Both the position numbers and the translations under genes were made by a program. From Tyzzerella sp. (GTDB lineage: Bacteria; Bacillota; Clostridia; Lachnospirales; Lachnospiraceae), in NCBI GenBank assembly GCA_017465565.1, contig JAFTWA010000047.1:62001-126000 (forward strand): 64,000 nt of DNA. Direction: 5' to 3'. The notes under the pieces are model-generated. The model was not told the DNA's origin, did no database searches, and saw only the letters and a list, made by a program, of their open reading frames with translations. This document shows, piece by piece, positions 9,185 to 17,609 of this stretch. Every line of letters begins with the position of its first letter. Position 1 is the first letter of the stretch.

Positions 9185-9935
9185 ATTTTTCTAACTCCTC
9201 CATAAATTCTTTCGATGGAATGGTAAATCCATCTGGTTCTATTCCAAGAGCTTCTCTTTTTGCACCGCCTAGTGGATGATAAGGGAGAAGCTCATATTTT
9301 TCAACATTACTAAGTTCTTTTAAAAACTCCGAAATCTTGTCGATTTCCTGACAAATCCCAGGAATGACAGGCGTTCTCGCAATCACAGGAATATGTAATT
9401 CGCTCAACTGACAAAAATGCGTCTTGATTTTCTCATTGCTGACACCTGTATATTTTTTGTGTAACTCGTCATCCCAGATTTTTAAATCAGCCATGACTAA
9501 ATCCACTTTTCGGAATATTTCTGCATCAAAATAAATCAGGGACGTCTCTACTGCACAGTGAATGCCCTCTGCTTTACAGGCATCAATTAGTGCATTTAGA
9601 AACTCGCTCTGCATAAACGGTTCGCCTCCCGAAAAGGTGACGCCTCCGTCTGTTCCATAATAATCTTTATCGAGAAGTACCTCTTTCAGCACTTCCTCTA
9701 CACTCATTTCTTTTCCGCAGATAACCCTTGCACCAGAAAAACAGCCTTTATCGCATGAACCACAGCCAATGCATTTTTCTGGATAATACATAAGCTGTGG
9801 CGCTCTTTCTATGCATTCTGGATTATGGCACCATGCACAGTGGAGGGGACAGCCTTTCAAAAAGACGGTTGTCCGAATTCCCGGTCCATCATGCACGGAT
9901 GCTCTCTGGATATCTGCAACGATTCCACTAATCAC
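9165..9935 (-). CDS. Glycyl radical enzyme activating enzyme (radical SAM)
   Basis: 256 residues. The radical SAM cluster motif C-x3-C-x2-C is at C29, C33 and C36 inside the VHDGPGIRTTVFLKGCPLHC segment typical of GRE activases, and a GGEP SAM-binding motif follows. One ferredoxin-like motif, C-x2-C-x2-C-x3-C (C55, C58, C61, C65), is present. Most larger GRE activases have two such clusters and pyruvate formate-lyase activase has none, so a single cluster is unusual. The likely start is a GTG behind AGAGGAAA, overlapping the stop of the upstream oxidoreductase gene by 8 nt; the 3' end overlaps the GRE gene. This tight coupling indicates that it installs the radical on the neighbouring enzyme using S-adenosylmethionine. 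Confidence 0.93.
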   Translation of the reverse strand: MISGIVADIQRASVHDGPGIRTTVFLKGCPLHCAWCHNPECIERAPQLMYYPEKCIGCGSCDKGCFSGARVICGKEMSVEEVLKEVLLDKDYYGTDGGVTFSGGEPFMQSEFLNALIDACKAEGIHCAVETSLIYFDAEIFRKVDLVMADLKIWDDELHKKYTGVSNEKIKTHFCQLSELHIPVIARTPVIPGICQEIDKISEFLKELSNVEKYELLPYHPLGGAKREALGIEPDGFTIPSKEFMEELEKYVFIRE

Positions 9936-11028
9936 TTATTTTTTCCTCTTTTCCACTCTGTGAGCTCTTCATCAAAGCGTCCATAATCGCCATGATTTCT
10001 ACGTTTTTATCAAATGTCAGCATCTCATGAATTGGTTTGCCTTCATTGATATGAGCCGCGTAGTGCCATGGCATGTTTTTGTAGTCATCATTAAAAATAT
10101 GCTCTGGTACTGAAACTTCCTCTCCAAACATATCGTAAATCTTTACGTCTGGCTGGTTTTCAGCGCCGCCAATGCAAGTGATAACACCATCTGTACAAAG
10201 TATGGTTGGTCCCGATGGCATCATAACTCTTGGGGTTGTCCATGTTCCTTCAAGAACTGACATCCTGCCATCGTATTTTACGATTGCGGCAAAGTTATCT
10301 GCCGTATCACCAAATGGAGTGTTTAAGTTTGCTCCATATGCAAGCACGCTTTGTTCCCCTTCGCCCATAAGCCATTTTGTAAAGAATGCCCCATAACAAG
10401 AGATGTCAAGGAACACACCGCCACCAAGCTTTTCCTGGTGCCACCAGGTCTTACTTCTCTGCTCATCCGTCATCTCTTCTGCCTTTGCACTTACACCTCT
10501 GTGCTTTGCACCTTTTCCCAGAGGTCCTGTGTGGCCATTCATGTAGTGAAGCTTGATTGGCTCGCCGACAATCCGCTGTTCTAAAGCCTGTTGCATTTTG
10601 TGGATATATGGTCTCCACATAACAGGCCAGTTTACTACTGCTTCAATGCCGTATTTCTTGATGACAGCCTGCATCTTAAGGGCTTCTTCTAAATTCATGG
10701 CAATTGGCTTTTCAATCGAAACATGGATGCCGCGCTTTGCACACTCTTCCACAACTTCCAGCTTTTGTGCATTCTCTGTCAGAATAAATGCAATATCAGG
10801 CTTTATATCATCCAGCATCAATTTATAGTCATCATAGACATTTGTACAATAATTTTCTTTCACATTCTGCATATTCCAAACTGGCGTATAGCGGAGAGCC
10901 TCGATCTGCTCTGCCCGCGCTGAAGCATCAGCTACAGCCACTAATTCAAAGGATGGCTGTTCGCTGATATAAAGTGCCACTTCATTTACATGCATGTGTG
11001 AAAATCCAATAATTACTGCTCTAATCAT
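9928..11028 (-). CDS. Gfo/Idh/MocA family oxidoreductase (D, variant nucleotide loop)
   Basis: 366 residues. The N-terminal Rossmann domain begins AVIIGFSHMHVNE, so the usual G-x-G-x-x-G/A loop is replaced by G-F-S-H; the dinucleotide acid is still seen in AVADA. The signature E-K-P of the family is present (SIEKPIAM). The C-terminal half carries the mixed alpha/beta domain with a G-G-G-V-F-L-D motif. These enzymes oxidise or reduce sugars and polyols with NAD(P). The protein resembles the one at 16502-17581 (same altered loop, same W-W-x-x-x-x-L-G-G-G segment) more than the two in between. Its stop overlaps the activase start, so it is translated together with the radical enzyme genes. Confidence 0.88.
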   Translation of the reverse strand: MIRAVIIGFSHMHVNEVALYISEQPSFELVAVADASARAEQIEALRYTPVWNMQNVKENYCTNVYDDYKLMLDDIKPDIAFILTENAQKLEVVEECAKRGIHVSIEKPIAMNLEEALKMQAVIKKYGIEAVVNWPVMWRPYIHKMQQALEQRIVGEPIKLHYMNGHTGPLGKGAKHRGVSAKAEEMTDEQRSKTWWHQEKLGGGVFLDISCYGAFFTKWLMGEGEQSVLAYGANLNTPFGDTADNFAAIVKYDGRMSVLEGTWTTPRVMMPSGPTILCTDGVITCIGGAENQPDVKIYDMFGEEVSVPEHIFNDDYKNMPWHYAAHINEGKPIHEMLTFDKNVEIMAIMDALMKSSQSGKEEKISD

Positions 11029-11064
11029 AATGTTTCACTTTCCTTTATGTATTGACTTTATGTA

Positions 11065-12156
11065 TTAAAACGTTGTTTCCAAATCAAGGGTTTTGCCTGA
11101 TTCGATTGCTTCTGGAATCTTGCACATGATTTCAAGCACGTGTCTTGCATGCTCTGCTGATAAAACTGGTTCTGTATCGTTTTCAATAGCTTGTACTAAA
11201 TCAGCCAGACAACAGCATTGGCTTGTTAATTTCTTAGGTGGTTTAACACCTTTCTTTGGCTGCATCCATCCACGAATTCCTTTTTCTGGGTCGTCAACAA
11301 ACAATTCTGGAATTGGATTTGACATATAAGGTTCCGTAAAGCTAATTGTTCCTCTATCACCAAAGATTTCCATAAGTGGAGCCTTTGTAGCCTTAATTGA
11401 GAATCCTGTATCTACAACAGCCATCTTGTTGTCGCCGAAATCTAATGTGATAATATATTGGTCTGGTATCTTATCCGTCTTAATAATTTTTCCATCATAA
11501 GAACCCGAGCGAACCATTCTTGTTGGGCATGTAACTTTAGCCATACATCCAACCTTCTTTGCAGGTCCAAAAATAGATGTGACAATTTGAAGGCCATGAA
11601 CACCCATGTCGATTAACGCACCGGCGCCTTCTTCAAAGAACCATGTTGGGTCTGCATTTCTGTATTGGAAATATTCTGGTCCACCATGAGACATATTACA
11701 TTTAATATAATACGCATTGCCAATTGCACCATTTGCAATCCATTGTTTTGCAGTATTGATGTCATATCTCATTGGATGAATTGGTACACATACGAATTTT
11801 ACATTCATTTTCTTTGCCATTTCGATTTGCTCTGTTAACATTTCTACTGTTGGCGCTGCTGTTTTCTGAGAGATTAAATGCTTCCCTGCTTTTAATAGCT
11901 TCATGTTAATGTTGTGATGCTCTTGAATAATAGCTGCGTCAATGGCAATGTCGAAATCACATTTTTCGATCAAATCATCAACATTTGTGTAGTATTCAGG
12001 TACATTAAAGTCCTGACATGCCTTTTTTGCACTTTCTTCCACTGGGTCTACTACTGCTACGATGTCTGCATTTGCTTCTTTTCGGATATATGGAAAATAT
12101 TGAACTCGTGAGAAGAATCCACATCCGATGACTGCTACTTTCCATGTCTTTTTCAT
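11065..12156 (-). CDS. Gfo/Idh/MocA family oxidoreductase (C, E-K-P motif replaced)
   Basis: 363 residues. The Rossmann motif is canonical (VAVIGCGFF), with a following AVVDP acidic strand. At the place of the family E-K-P motif the sequence reads SQKTAAP, so the glutamate is replaced by glutamine and the proline by threonine; the lysine, which usually binds substrate and cofactor, is kept. The C-terminal domain has the IDMGVHG motif expected for the substrate-binding histidine region. The start at the ATG behind AAAGGAGAG gives MKKTWKVAV; an upstream in-frame start would add 16 residues without support. It sits 31 bp after the next upstream oxidoreductase gene. The changed motif suggests altered substrate or a cofactor-recycling reaction; this is inference. 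Confidence 0.87.
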   Translation of the reverse strand: MKKTWKVAVIGCGFFSRVQYFPYIRKEANADIVAVVDPVEESAKKACQDFNVPEYYTNVDDLIEKCDFDIAIDAAIIQEHHNINMKLLKAGKHLISQKTAAPTVEMLTEQIEMAKKMNVKFVCVPIHPMRYDINTAKQWIANGAIGNAYYIKCNMSHGGPEYFQYRNADPTWFFEEGAGALIDMGVHGLQIVTSIFGPAKKVGCMAKVTCPTRMVRSGSYDGKIIKTDKIPDQYIITLDFGDNKMAVVDTGFSIKATKAPLMEIFGDRGTISFTEPYMSNPIPELFVDDPEKGIRGWMQPKKGVKPPKKLTSQCCCLADLVQAIENDTEPVLSAEHARHVLEIMCKIPEAIESGKTLDLETTF

Positions 12157-12187
12157 TGTTTTCTCTCCTTTGGATTTAAAAATTATA

Positions 12188-13267
12188 TTAAAGAAGTTCC
12201 TCAATCATAACTTCTCGGTTTTCAGCAGCTGACAAATATGCTGCTTCTAAAATAGCGGTTGTGTTGATGGTTTCCTGAGGCTTTACAAAAGCTTCCGCTT
12301 TTCCACTCAATACTTCTGCTACATTTTTTATCAAACAGAAATGTCCGTAGAACGGTTCATCTTCGAAGCCACTTGGTCCTACTTCCAAATCAAATATATC
12401 CTCTGCACCTGCGTAAATCTTTTTGTTCTCCATATCTATGCCACAAGCTTTACCTGCAAGTACAATATTGTTTTCTTCTTTTAGGTTCGCTGCCCAAGAA
12501 ATCTTAAAGCTAAGCGACGCACCATTTTCAAAGGTAACCTGTCCCTGTGCAAAAGATTCCACATTCATCTCATCTGGATTGAAATTAGATGTGTCCACAT
12601 TATCTTTAAATGCACCAGAGCTTTTTGCCGAACCAATTTCATCTGCATGAATCTTGCTCATGCTTGCAATGACGCTGCGAGGCTTTGGATTTCCCATAAG
12701 CCATAAAACGCTGTCAAAACCGTGAACACCAATATCAATCAGTGCTCCGCCGCCACTATATTCTTTGAGGTGGAATTTGCCCCATGTTGGAATACCTCTG
12801 CGGCGAATTCTAGAAAGTTCTGCATAATATACATCTCCAACTTTCCCCTCATCAACCAATTTCTTGGCAGCAAGTCTTTCAGGCAGGAAACGGATGCTCT
12901 GGCATGCCATCAGCATCTTCCCCTGCTTTTCTGCATAGGCAAACATTTCACATGCATCTGCATAAGAAAATGCAAGAGGTTTTTCACAGAGAACGTTTGC
13001 ACCATAAGAAAGTGCCAACATCGCAAACTCCTTATGCATCATATTTGGTGTACAGATAGACACTACGTCTGGCTTCATTTCCTTCAGCATTTCTTCTGCA
13101 TTAGAATAATAATTTGGAATATCATGTTCCTCTGCAACCTTCTTTGCTGATGCTTCAAACGCGTCACATACTGCAACAATTTCAAAATCGTCCGACCAGT
13201 GTTTATATGCCGGAATATGTGCGCTCTGTGCAATCATTCCACATCCGATAATACATACTTTGTTCAT
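12188..13267 (-). CDS. Gfo/Idh/MocA family oxidoreductase (B, canonical)
   Basis: 359 residues. The N-terminus has the standard G-C-G-M-I-A dinucleotide loop (VCIIGCGMIAQSAH) and AVCDA acidic strand. The family E-K-P is intact (NVLCEKPLAF). The C-terminal alpha/beta domain carries GGGALIDIGVHGFDSV, where the aspartate and histidine are usual catalytic or substrate-binding residues. It should be a cytosolic NAD(P)-dependent sugar or inositol-type dehydrogenase. It is the only one of the four family members in this cluster with all standard motifs. It follows the HAD phosphatase gene by 29 bp in the same operon. Confidence 0.9.
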   Translation of the reverse strand: MNKVCIIGCGMIAQSAHIPAYKHWSDDFEIVAVCDAFEASAKKVAEEHDIPNYYSNAEEMLKEMKPDVVSICTPNMMHKEFAMLALSYGANVLCEKPLAFSYADACEMFAYAEKQGKMLMACQSIRFLPERLAAKKLVDEGKVGDVYYAELSRIRRRGIPTWGKFHLKEYSGGGALIDIGVHGFDSVLWLMGNPKPRSVIASMSKIHADEIGSAKSSGAFKDNVDTSNFNPDEMNVESFAQGQVTFENGASLSFKISWAANLKEENNIVLAGKACGIDMENKKIYAGAEDIFDLEVGPSGFEDEPFYGHFCLIKNVAEVLSGKAEAFVKPQETINTTAILEAAYLSAAENREVMIEELL

Positions 13268-13296
13268 TGGACTTCTCCTTTAATTTATCATTCTAT

Positions 13297-13911
13297 TTAA
13301 ATTATCTCTTTCAACTCACTAAGTGTTTTAATTCGATATTCTGATTTTAAATCAGGATAAAAATTGTCAGTATCAATTAGACAAGCGTGAATTCCGGCAG
13401 CATGAGCCACTTCAATATCCAGATCGCGGTCACCAATCATAAGGGCTTTTGACTTGTCAATGCCGCATTTTTCAATCATGAAATTCAGGGCTGTCGGGTC
13501 AGGCTTGCGTGGGAAATCGTAAGTGCTGTCTAATACAAAATCAAAACAATCGCGGATTCCCATACGGTTCAGCAAAGCATATACCCAGAGTCCTGAATGA
13601 GTATAAACATAATTTTTTTTATTCTTGCTCAAACCAAATCTTAAAATTTCTTCTGATTCAGGAAATAGATTCTGTTTTTCCACTGCGATTGGCTGATAAA
13701 TTTCTTCAAATTCTGCCCTTGCCTCTTTCTTAGACATTGGAAAATCATAGTTACTAATCGCTGCACCTACTGACTGTTTTAAAAACCCATAGACTGTATC
13801 GTAATCCTGTGGAATACCGTATTTTTCCATCATTTTGAGGAACGCCTCTGTAAAAATAGGATAGGTATCCGAAAGCGTACCGTCAAAATCGTAAATTAAA
13901 TAGTCGTACAT
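13297..13911 (-). CDS. HAD-superfamily phosphatase
   Basis: 204 residues, typical of beta-phosphoglucomutase/phosphoglycolate phosphatase-like HAD proteins. Motif I is DFDGTLSD (nucleophile D8, acid D10), motif II is the Y-T-H-S-G segment, the lysine of motif III is in RKPDP, and motif IV is MIGDRDLDIEVA. The inserted helical cap between motifs I and II marks subclass I. It hydrolyses a small phosphorylated metabolite, probably a sugar phosphate from this pathway; the substrate is not predictable. The start codon lies inside the end of the SDR gene (16-nt overlap), showing translational coupling. Confidence 0.88.
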   Translation of the reverse strand: MYDYLIYDFDGTLSDTYPIFTEAFLKMMEKYGIPQDYDTVYGFLKQSVGAAISNYDFPMSKKEARAEFEEIYQPIAVEKQNLFPESEEILRFGLSKNKKNYVYTHSGLWVYALLNRMGIRDCFDFVLDSTYDFPRKPDPTALNFMIEKCGIDKSKALMIGDRDLDIEVAHAAGIHACLIDTDNFYPDLKSEYRIKTLSELKEII

Positions 13912-14708
13912 TCTTGTCTTTCCCTCTTTAATACATTCAAAATTTGTGGATAAAGCTGACTGCTCATACCTCCATCCACGATCAGTTCAGTTCCAGTCAC
14001 ATTCTTTGACTCATCACTTCCCAGATACCAGGCTGCGTTAGCGATATCTTCAAAATCAGAAATGTCGCCAATTGGAGTTAACTCACCATTTACAATCTGT
14101 TTGGAACCCATATCATGCCATCTCTGTGTCTTTATCGTTCCTGGAAGCACCACGTTGCTTCGGATTCCATAAGGACCCAAATCAATGGCAAATGCTTTTG
14201 ACATTGCATTGATACCGCCCTTTGAAGCACAGTAAGCACTTCTGTTTGGAATCGCACGATATGCGGTATTAGAGCCAATAAATACAATGGCACCTTTATG
14301 TTTCTCTCTCATTCTCAGAGCTGCCTGACGCACGATTGTAAAGTTCCACACTAAGTTTGTCTCAAAGACACGCTGGAATTCTTCTAAAGGTACATCAAAG
14401 AATGGCATTCCTTTTGCAGGGTCATTGCCAAATCCCATGTCAGCAGAATTGAGACACACTGTTTCTACAAAAAGCCCGCTGGCATCAATATTATTGAAAA
14501 TATCAATGACTCTCTGCTCGTTACGAATATCAAGGGCATACCCTTTTCCAACAACATTATATTTTTCAGAGATTTCCTTTGCTGCTTTTTCCGCACGGTC
14601 TCCGTCTCTGCTTGTAATTACTACGCTATATCCTTCTTTGGCGAAACGCTCAGCAATCGCGTATCCACTGCCAACAGTTCCGCCTGTTACAAATACTGCT
14701 CTACTCAT
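13896..14708 (-). CDS. Short-chain dehydrogenase/reductase
   Basis: 270 residues. The cofactor loop T-G-G-T-V-G-S-G-Y replaces the usual T-G-x-x-x-G-x-G and is followed by a Y-S-V-V-I-T-S-R-D strand. The catalytic Y-x-x-x-K is SAYCASKGG, preceded by the IGSN serine. The C-terminus carries a normal TGTELIVDGGM signature. It should be an NAD(P)-dependent alcohol or sugar-acid dehydrogenase in the cytosol. GTG and ATG codons are adjacent at the start; the ATG was chosen because it is seven bases from the AAGGAGG site. It is placed directly after the enolase-superfamily gene, as in many sugar-acid catabolic operons where a dehydratase and a dehydrogenase act in sequence. Confidence 0.9.
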   Translation of the reverse strand: MSRAVFVTGGTVGSGYAIAERFAKEGYSVVITSRDGDRAEKAAKEISEKYNVVGKGYALDIRNEQRVIDIFNNIDASGLFVETVCLNSADMGFGNDPAKGMPFFDVPLEEFQRVFETNLVWNFTIVRQAALRMREKHKGAIVFIGSNTAYRAIPNRSAYCASKGGINAMSKAFAIDLGPYGIRSNVVLPGTIKTQRWHDMGSKQIVNGELTPIGDISDFEDIANAAWYLGSDESKNVTGTELIVDGGMSSQLYPQILNVLKRERQECTTI

Positions 14709-14720
14709 CACGTTTCCTCC

Positions 14721-15881
14721 TTAGAAATAAAATTCTGATTTCGCTGGTCTAATATCGGTTAAAGCGCCTGTGTAATGGCGAAGTGTGTGTACCTGATATG
14801 GGTGCTTCAAGCACTCTTTTTCATTAATCTCGATACCAAGACCTGGCTTGTCAGGGATTGTCATATAGCCATCTTTATACTCTAACGATTCATTAGTAAC
14901 GTCTTTTCTCCATTCCACATCTGAGTACATGATTTCCAGAATTTCAAAGTTTGGACAGGTTGCTGCAAGATGAAGTGTGGCTGCATTTGCCACTGGTCCT
15001 GATGGATTATGTGGCGCAAACGGAATATATCTGCACTCTGCCTCCGCTGCAATCTTCTTGAGTTCCATGATACCGCCCGCGTGAGAGATATCTGGCTGTA
15101 TGTAATCAGCTGCCATAAGGTCAAACATTCTCTTATAATCCCAGCGGGTATAAAGTCTCTCACCTGCTGAGATAGCAACTGGCGATTTGTCACGCACTGC
15201 CTTCAATGCATCCAGATTGTCTGGCGGCACCGGCTCTTCAAAGAACATTGGCTTGAACTGCTCTAATTCCTTTGCAATCTTGATGCCTGTTGGAATGTTG
15301 AATCTGCCGTGCCCTTCAATCAATAAATCCACTTTATCTCCAACAGCTTCACGCACTGCCGCCACGTTTCGAAGCGCCTTATCAAGCTCTGCATTGGAAA
15401 TATTCAAATAATTCTTTCCAAACGGGTCCCACTTCATGGCTGTTACCCCACGTTTTACGGCTTCTTTTGCTTTTGCGCCGAACTCTTCTGGCTCTTTCGC
15501 ACCGGCAAACCAGCCGTTTACATAGATACGAACCTTGTCGTTCACCTTTCCGCCTAACAATTGATAAACTGGCACATTGAGACTTTTTCCTAAGATATCC
15601 CATAATGCCATCTCCACTGCGGAAAGGGCTGACATCAGAACTGGACCGCCTCTCCAGTAAGCATCGCGGTAAATCGCATGCCAGTGCTTTTCAATATCCA
15701 GAGGATTCTTCCCAACCAGATATTCTTTGATATGTTCTACAGCACCCCAGAGCGCCTTTTCTTTATATTCCAGAGTTGCTTCGCCTACTCCATCAATGCC
15801 TTCATCGGTATAAACCTTTACAAACACCCAGTTCGTACGAAAGCAATCTACGGAAAAACATTTAACGTCTGTTACCTTCAC
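14721..15881 (-). CDS. Enolase-superfamily acid-sugar dehydratase
   Basis: 386 residues, the usual size for the mandelate racemase/muconate lactonizing family. The barrel carries a K-W-D motif (K150), likely metal ligands E189 in an E-G-H-G-R segment, E215 or E216 in F-F-E-E-P, and E241 in A-G-E-R, and the catalytic-type histidine H291 in P-H-N-P. The DxHGR-like segment and APHNP resemble D-galactonate, gluconate and mannonate dehydratases, which remove water from an aldonate to give a 2-keto-3-deoxy acid. In E. coli galactonate dehydratase the first ligand is an aspartate; here it is glutamate. The exact acid sugar cannot be named. The start is GTG behind a strong AGGAGGAG site. No 2-keto-3-deoxy acid kinase or aldolase is found nearby, so the product must be handled elsewhere or differently. 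Confidence 0.87.
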   Translation of the reverse strand: MKVTDVKCFSVDCFRTNWVFVKVYTDEGIDGVGEATLEYKEKALWGAVEHIKEYLVGKNPLDIEKHWHAIYRDAYWRGGPVLMSALSAVEMALWDILGKSLNVPVYQLLGGKVNDKVRIYVNGWFAGAKEPEEFGAKAKEAVKRGVTAMKWDPFGKNYLNISNAELDKALRNVAAVREAVGDKVDLLIEGHGRFNIPTGIKIAKELEQFKPMFFEEPVPPDNLDALKAVRDKSPVAISAGERLYTRWDYKRMFDLMAADYIQPDISHAGGIMELKKIAAEAECRYIPFAPHNPSGPVANAATLHLAATCPNFEILEIMYSDVEWRKDVTNESLEYKDGYMTIPDKPGLGIEINEKECLKHPYQVHTLRHYTGALTDIRPAKSEFYF

Positions 15882-15899
15882 TTTTCTCTCCTCCTAAAG

Positions 15900-16487
15900 C
15901 TACTTTTGAAGCGCGGCATTATACTTTGTAAACCCTTCATTTGCAATGGCCTTGTCGCGCTTTGTAATCCATGTACGAATCGGATTCACCCAGGCTGGCC
16001 TGTGTATGTTCACCCAGCCAATATGGGTTTCAAAAGTATAAATCTTTTCTAATCTCGTTCTCGCATGCCACTCTCTGTCATGAGGTCCTTCTACTGGAAA
16101 GCCTTTCGCTTCAACTCCCTGCTTTTTGCAGATTAAGAGCGCACGGGGCATATGCCAGTCAGTGGTAACAACGGCTGCTGTGAAGTCGTTGTTACCATGT
16201 ATTTTTATGGTCTCTTCCACATTTAAAACAGTTGTTTTTGATTTATCTTCTCTGATAATGGCTTCGTTTGGAACTCCCCTTTCAATGAGAAGTTCCGCCA
16301 TTACATCAGCCTGCGCTCTGTCATGTTTTTCGTTGTAGCCTTGATAACCAGAAGCTACAATAATCGGTGCGATGCCATTTTTCCACAGTTCTGCCGCTTT
16401 GTCCACACGTCCGATGGTTGTCGCATCTGGCGAGGCATCATCATATAACCTGTGACCGAGCAATAATATAATGTCAAATTTTTCCAT
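15900..16487 (-). CDS. YdcF/DUF218-like protein
   Basis: 195 residues. The N-terminus (DIILLLGHRL), the S-K-T-T segment after it, and the V-T-T-D-W-H-M-P-R-A motif are typical of the DUF218/YdcF fold known from SanA, ElyC and YdcF. Most relatives are membrane-anchored or involved in envelope metabolism; this one lacks a transmembrane segment and should be cytosolic. The biochemical role of the family is not settled; YdcF of E. coli binds S-adenosylmethionine. The ATG chosen is eight bases from a GGAGG box; an upstream in-frame ATG is too close to it. It lies between an oxidoreductase and the sugar-acid dehydratase with short gaps, so a role in the same pathway is likely, though unknown. Confidence 0.78.
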   Translation of the reverse strand: MEKFDIILLLGHRLYDDASPDATTIGRVDKAAELWKNGIAPIIVASGYQGYNEKHDRAQADVMAELLIERGVPNEAIIREDKSKTTVLNVEETIKIHGNNDFTAAVVTTDWHMPRALLICKKQGVEAKGFPVEGPHDREWHARTRLEKIYTFETHIGWVNIHRPAWVNPIRTWITKRDKAIANEGFTKYNAALQK

Positions 16488-16501
16488 GTCCATATCCTCC
16501 G

Positions 16502-17581
16502 CTAGAATTGGAATGGGTCTGCACATGTTTCAATCTGTCCGCTTGCGCAAGAACGAATACCTGCATCGTAGGCTGCCATAACCTTCATATTGAATTCTGG
16601 AGTTACGAGTTCACAAAGCTCTGCGCCTTCTTTGATGAAATCAAGAATATTGCGTGCAAGCTTGTCTGGACATTCCTCTGTCATATATTCCACATTTGGC
16701 TTTGGAGATGGCTGATAAGGAATAAAATCCGTATAAACCTTAACTGCAGGGTCAAAACGGTCTGCTACGATAACTGCTTTGCTTCCATATACTACAGGAC
16801 CAGTTGGAATTTCACCGTTGCTGAGTGTTGACCATGAACCCTCTACTAACCCCAGACAGCTTCCAAAGTCAATGGAAAGGACTGAATAGTCCTCAATGTC
16901 GGAAAATGGGTTTTTAAAATTCTTTTTAAAGCCACTCACTCTTTTGGCTGTCTGTCCACTAATCCATGTTGTAAGAAGGCAGCCATAGCCTGCATAGTCT
17001 GATAAAGAGCCACCACCAAGTTCACTCTTATACCACCAGCTCTGTGCCAAATCAGCTGGGTCCATTACCTTTTGACTAAATGGTCCATATGTAGCAGGAC
17101 TGCGGTACTGTACACGATATACTTCACCAGCAACACCTGCGTCAACCAATTCCTTCACCTTACGGAAGGTTGGATACCAAGCTACAGGCCAGTTAATGAT
17201 TAACTGAGCTTTGCTGGCCTTATAAGCACGATACATACGTCTTGCATTTTCCATCGTAAGTGCCATTGGTTTTTCTACGATAGTATGGATATTCATCGCC
17301 ATAGTCTCTTCTACAATCTCTGGATAAGAATTAATTACAGTACAAACGATAGCAATATCAATATCCTGCTTTAATAATTCCTTATAATCTTCCCAAATCG
17401 GAATTTCTCGCTTAGCAAGAAACTTCATACGATTTCCTATCTCCGATTCATTCACCGTATAAGGTGGCACATCTGCTGCACCAACCACTTCTACCTCTTC
17501 TGGATAGTTTAAAAAGTCACGAGTCAATTGTGCAATGTGAACGTGAGACAAACCAATCAGTGCTATTCGTAATTTCTTCAT
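16502..17581 (-). CDS. Gfo/Idh/MocA family oxidoreductase (A, variant nucleotide loop)
   Basis: 359 residues. The Rossmann domain begins RIALIGLSHVHIAQ, with G-L-S-H in place of G-x-G-x-x-G, and an acidic strand VGAADV. The E-K-P motif is intact (IVEKPMAL). The C-terminal domain contains W-W-Y-K-S-E-L-G-G-G and S-D-Y-A-G-Y-G, aligned with the corresponding segments of the protein at 9928-11028, its closest relative in the window. It follows the solute-binding protein gene by 28 bp and is the first enzyme gene after the importer, which would fit an early oxidation of the imported sugar. The substrate is unknown. Confidence 0.88.
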   Translation of the reverse strand: MKKLRIALIGLSHVHIAQLTRDFLNYPEEVEVVGAADVPPYTVNESEIGNRMKFLAKREIPIWEDYKELLKQDIDIAIVCTVINSYPEIVEETMAMNIHTIVEKPMALTMENARRMYRAYKASKAQLIINWPVAWYPTFRKVKELVDAGVAGEVYRVQYRSPATYGPFSQKVMDPADLAQSWWYKSELGGGSLSDYAGYGCLLTTWISGQTAKRVSGFKKNFKNPFSDIEDYSVLSIDFGSCLGLVEGSWSTLSNGEIPTGPVVYGSKAVIVADRFDPAVKVYTDFIPYQPSPKPNVEYMTEECPDKLARNILDFIKEGAELCELVTPEFNMKVMAAYDAGIRSCASGQIETCADPFQF

Positions 17582-17609
17582 TATTCATTCCTCCAAATAT
17601 TTCTGTCTA

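Noticed and set aside
6971-9935. Microcompartment-associated GRE
   Set aside because: No shell protein genes are in the window and no encapsulation-type terminal extension is visible on the GRE or activase.
9928-17581. Known C-glycoside-cleaving system of the DgpA/B/C kind
   Set aside because: Gfo/Idh/MocA proteins are present, but no DgpB- or DgpC-like genes are seen.
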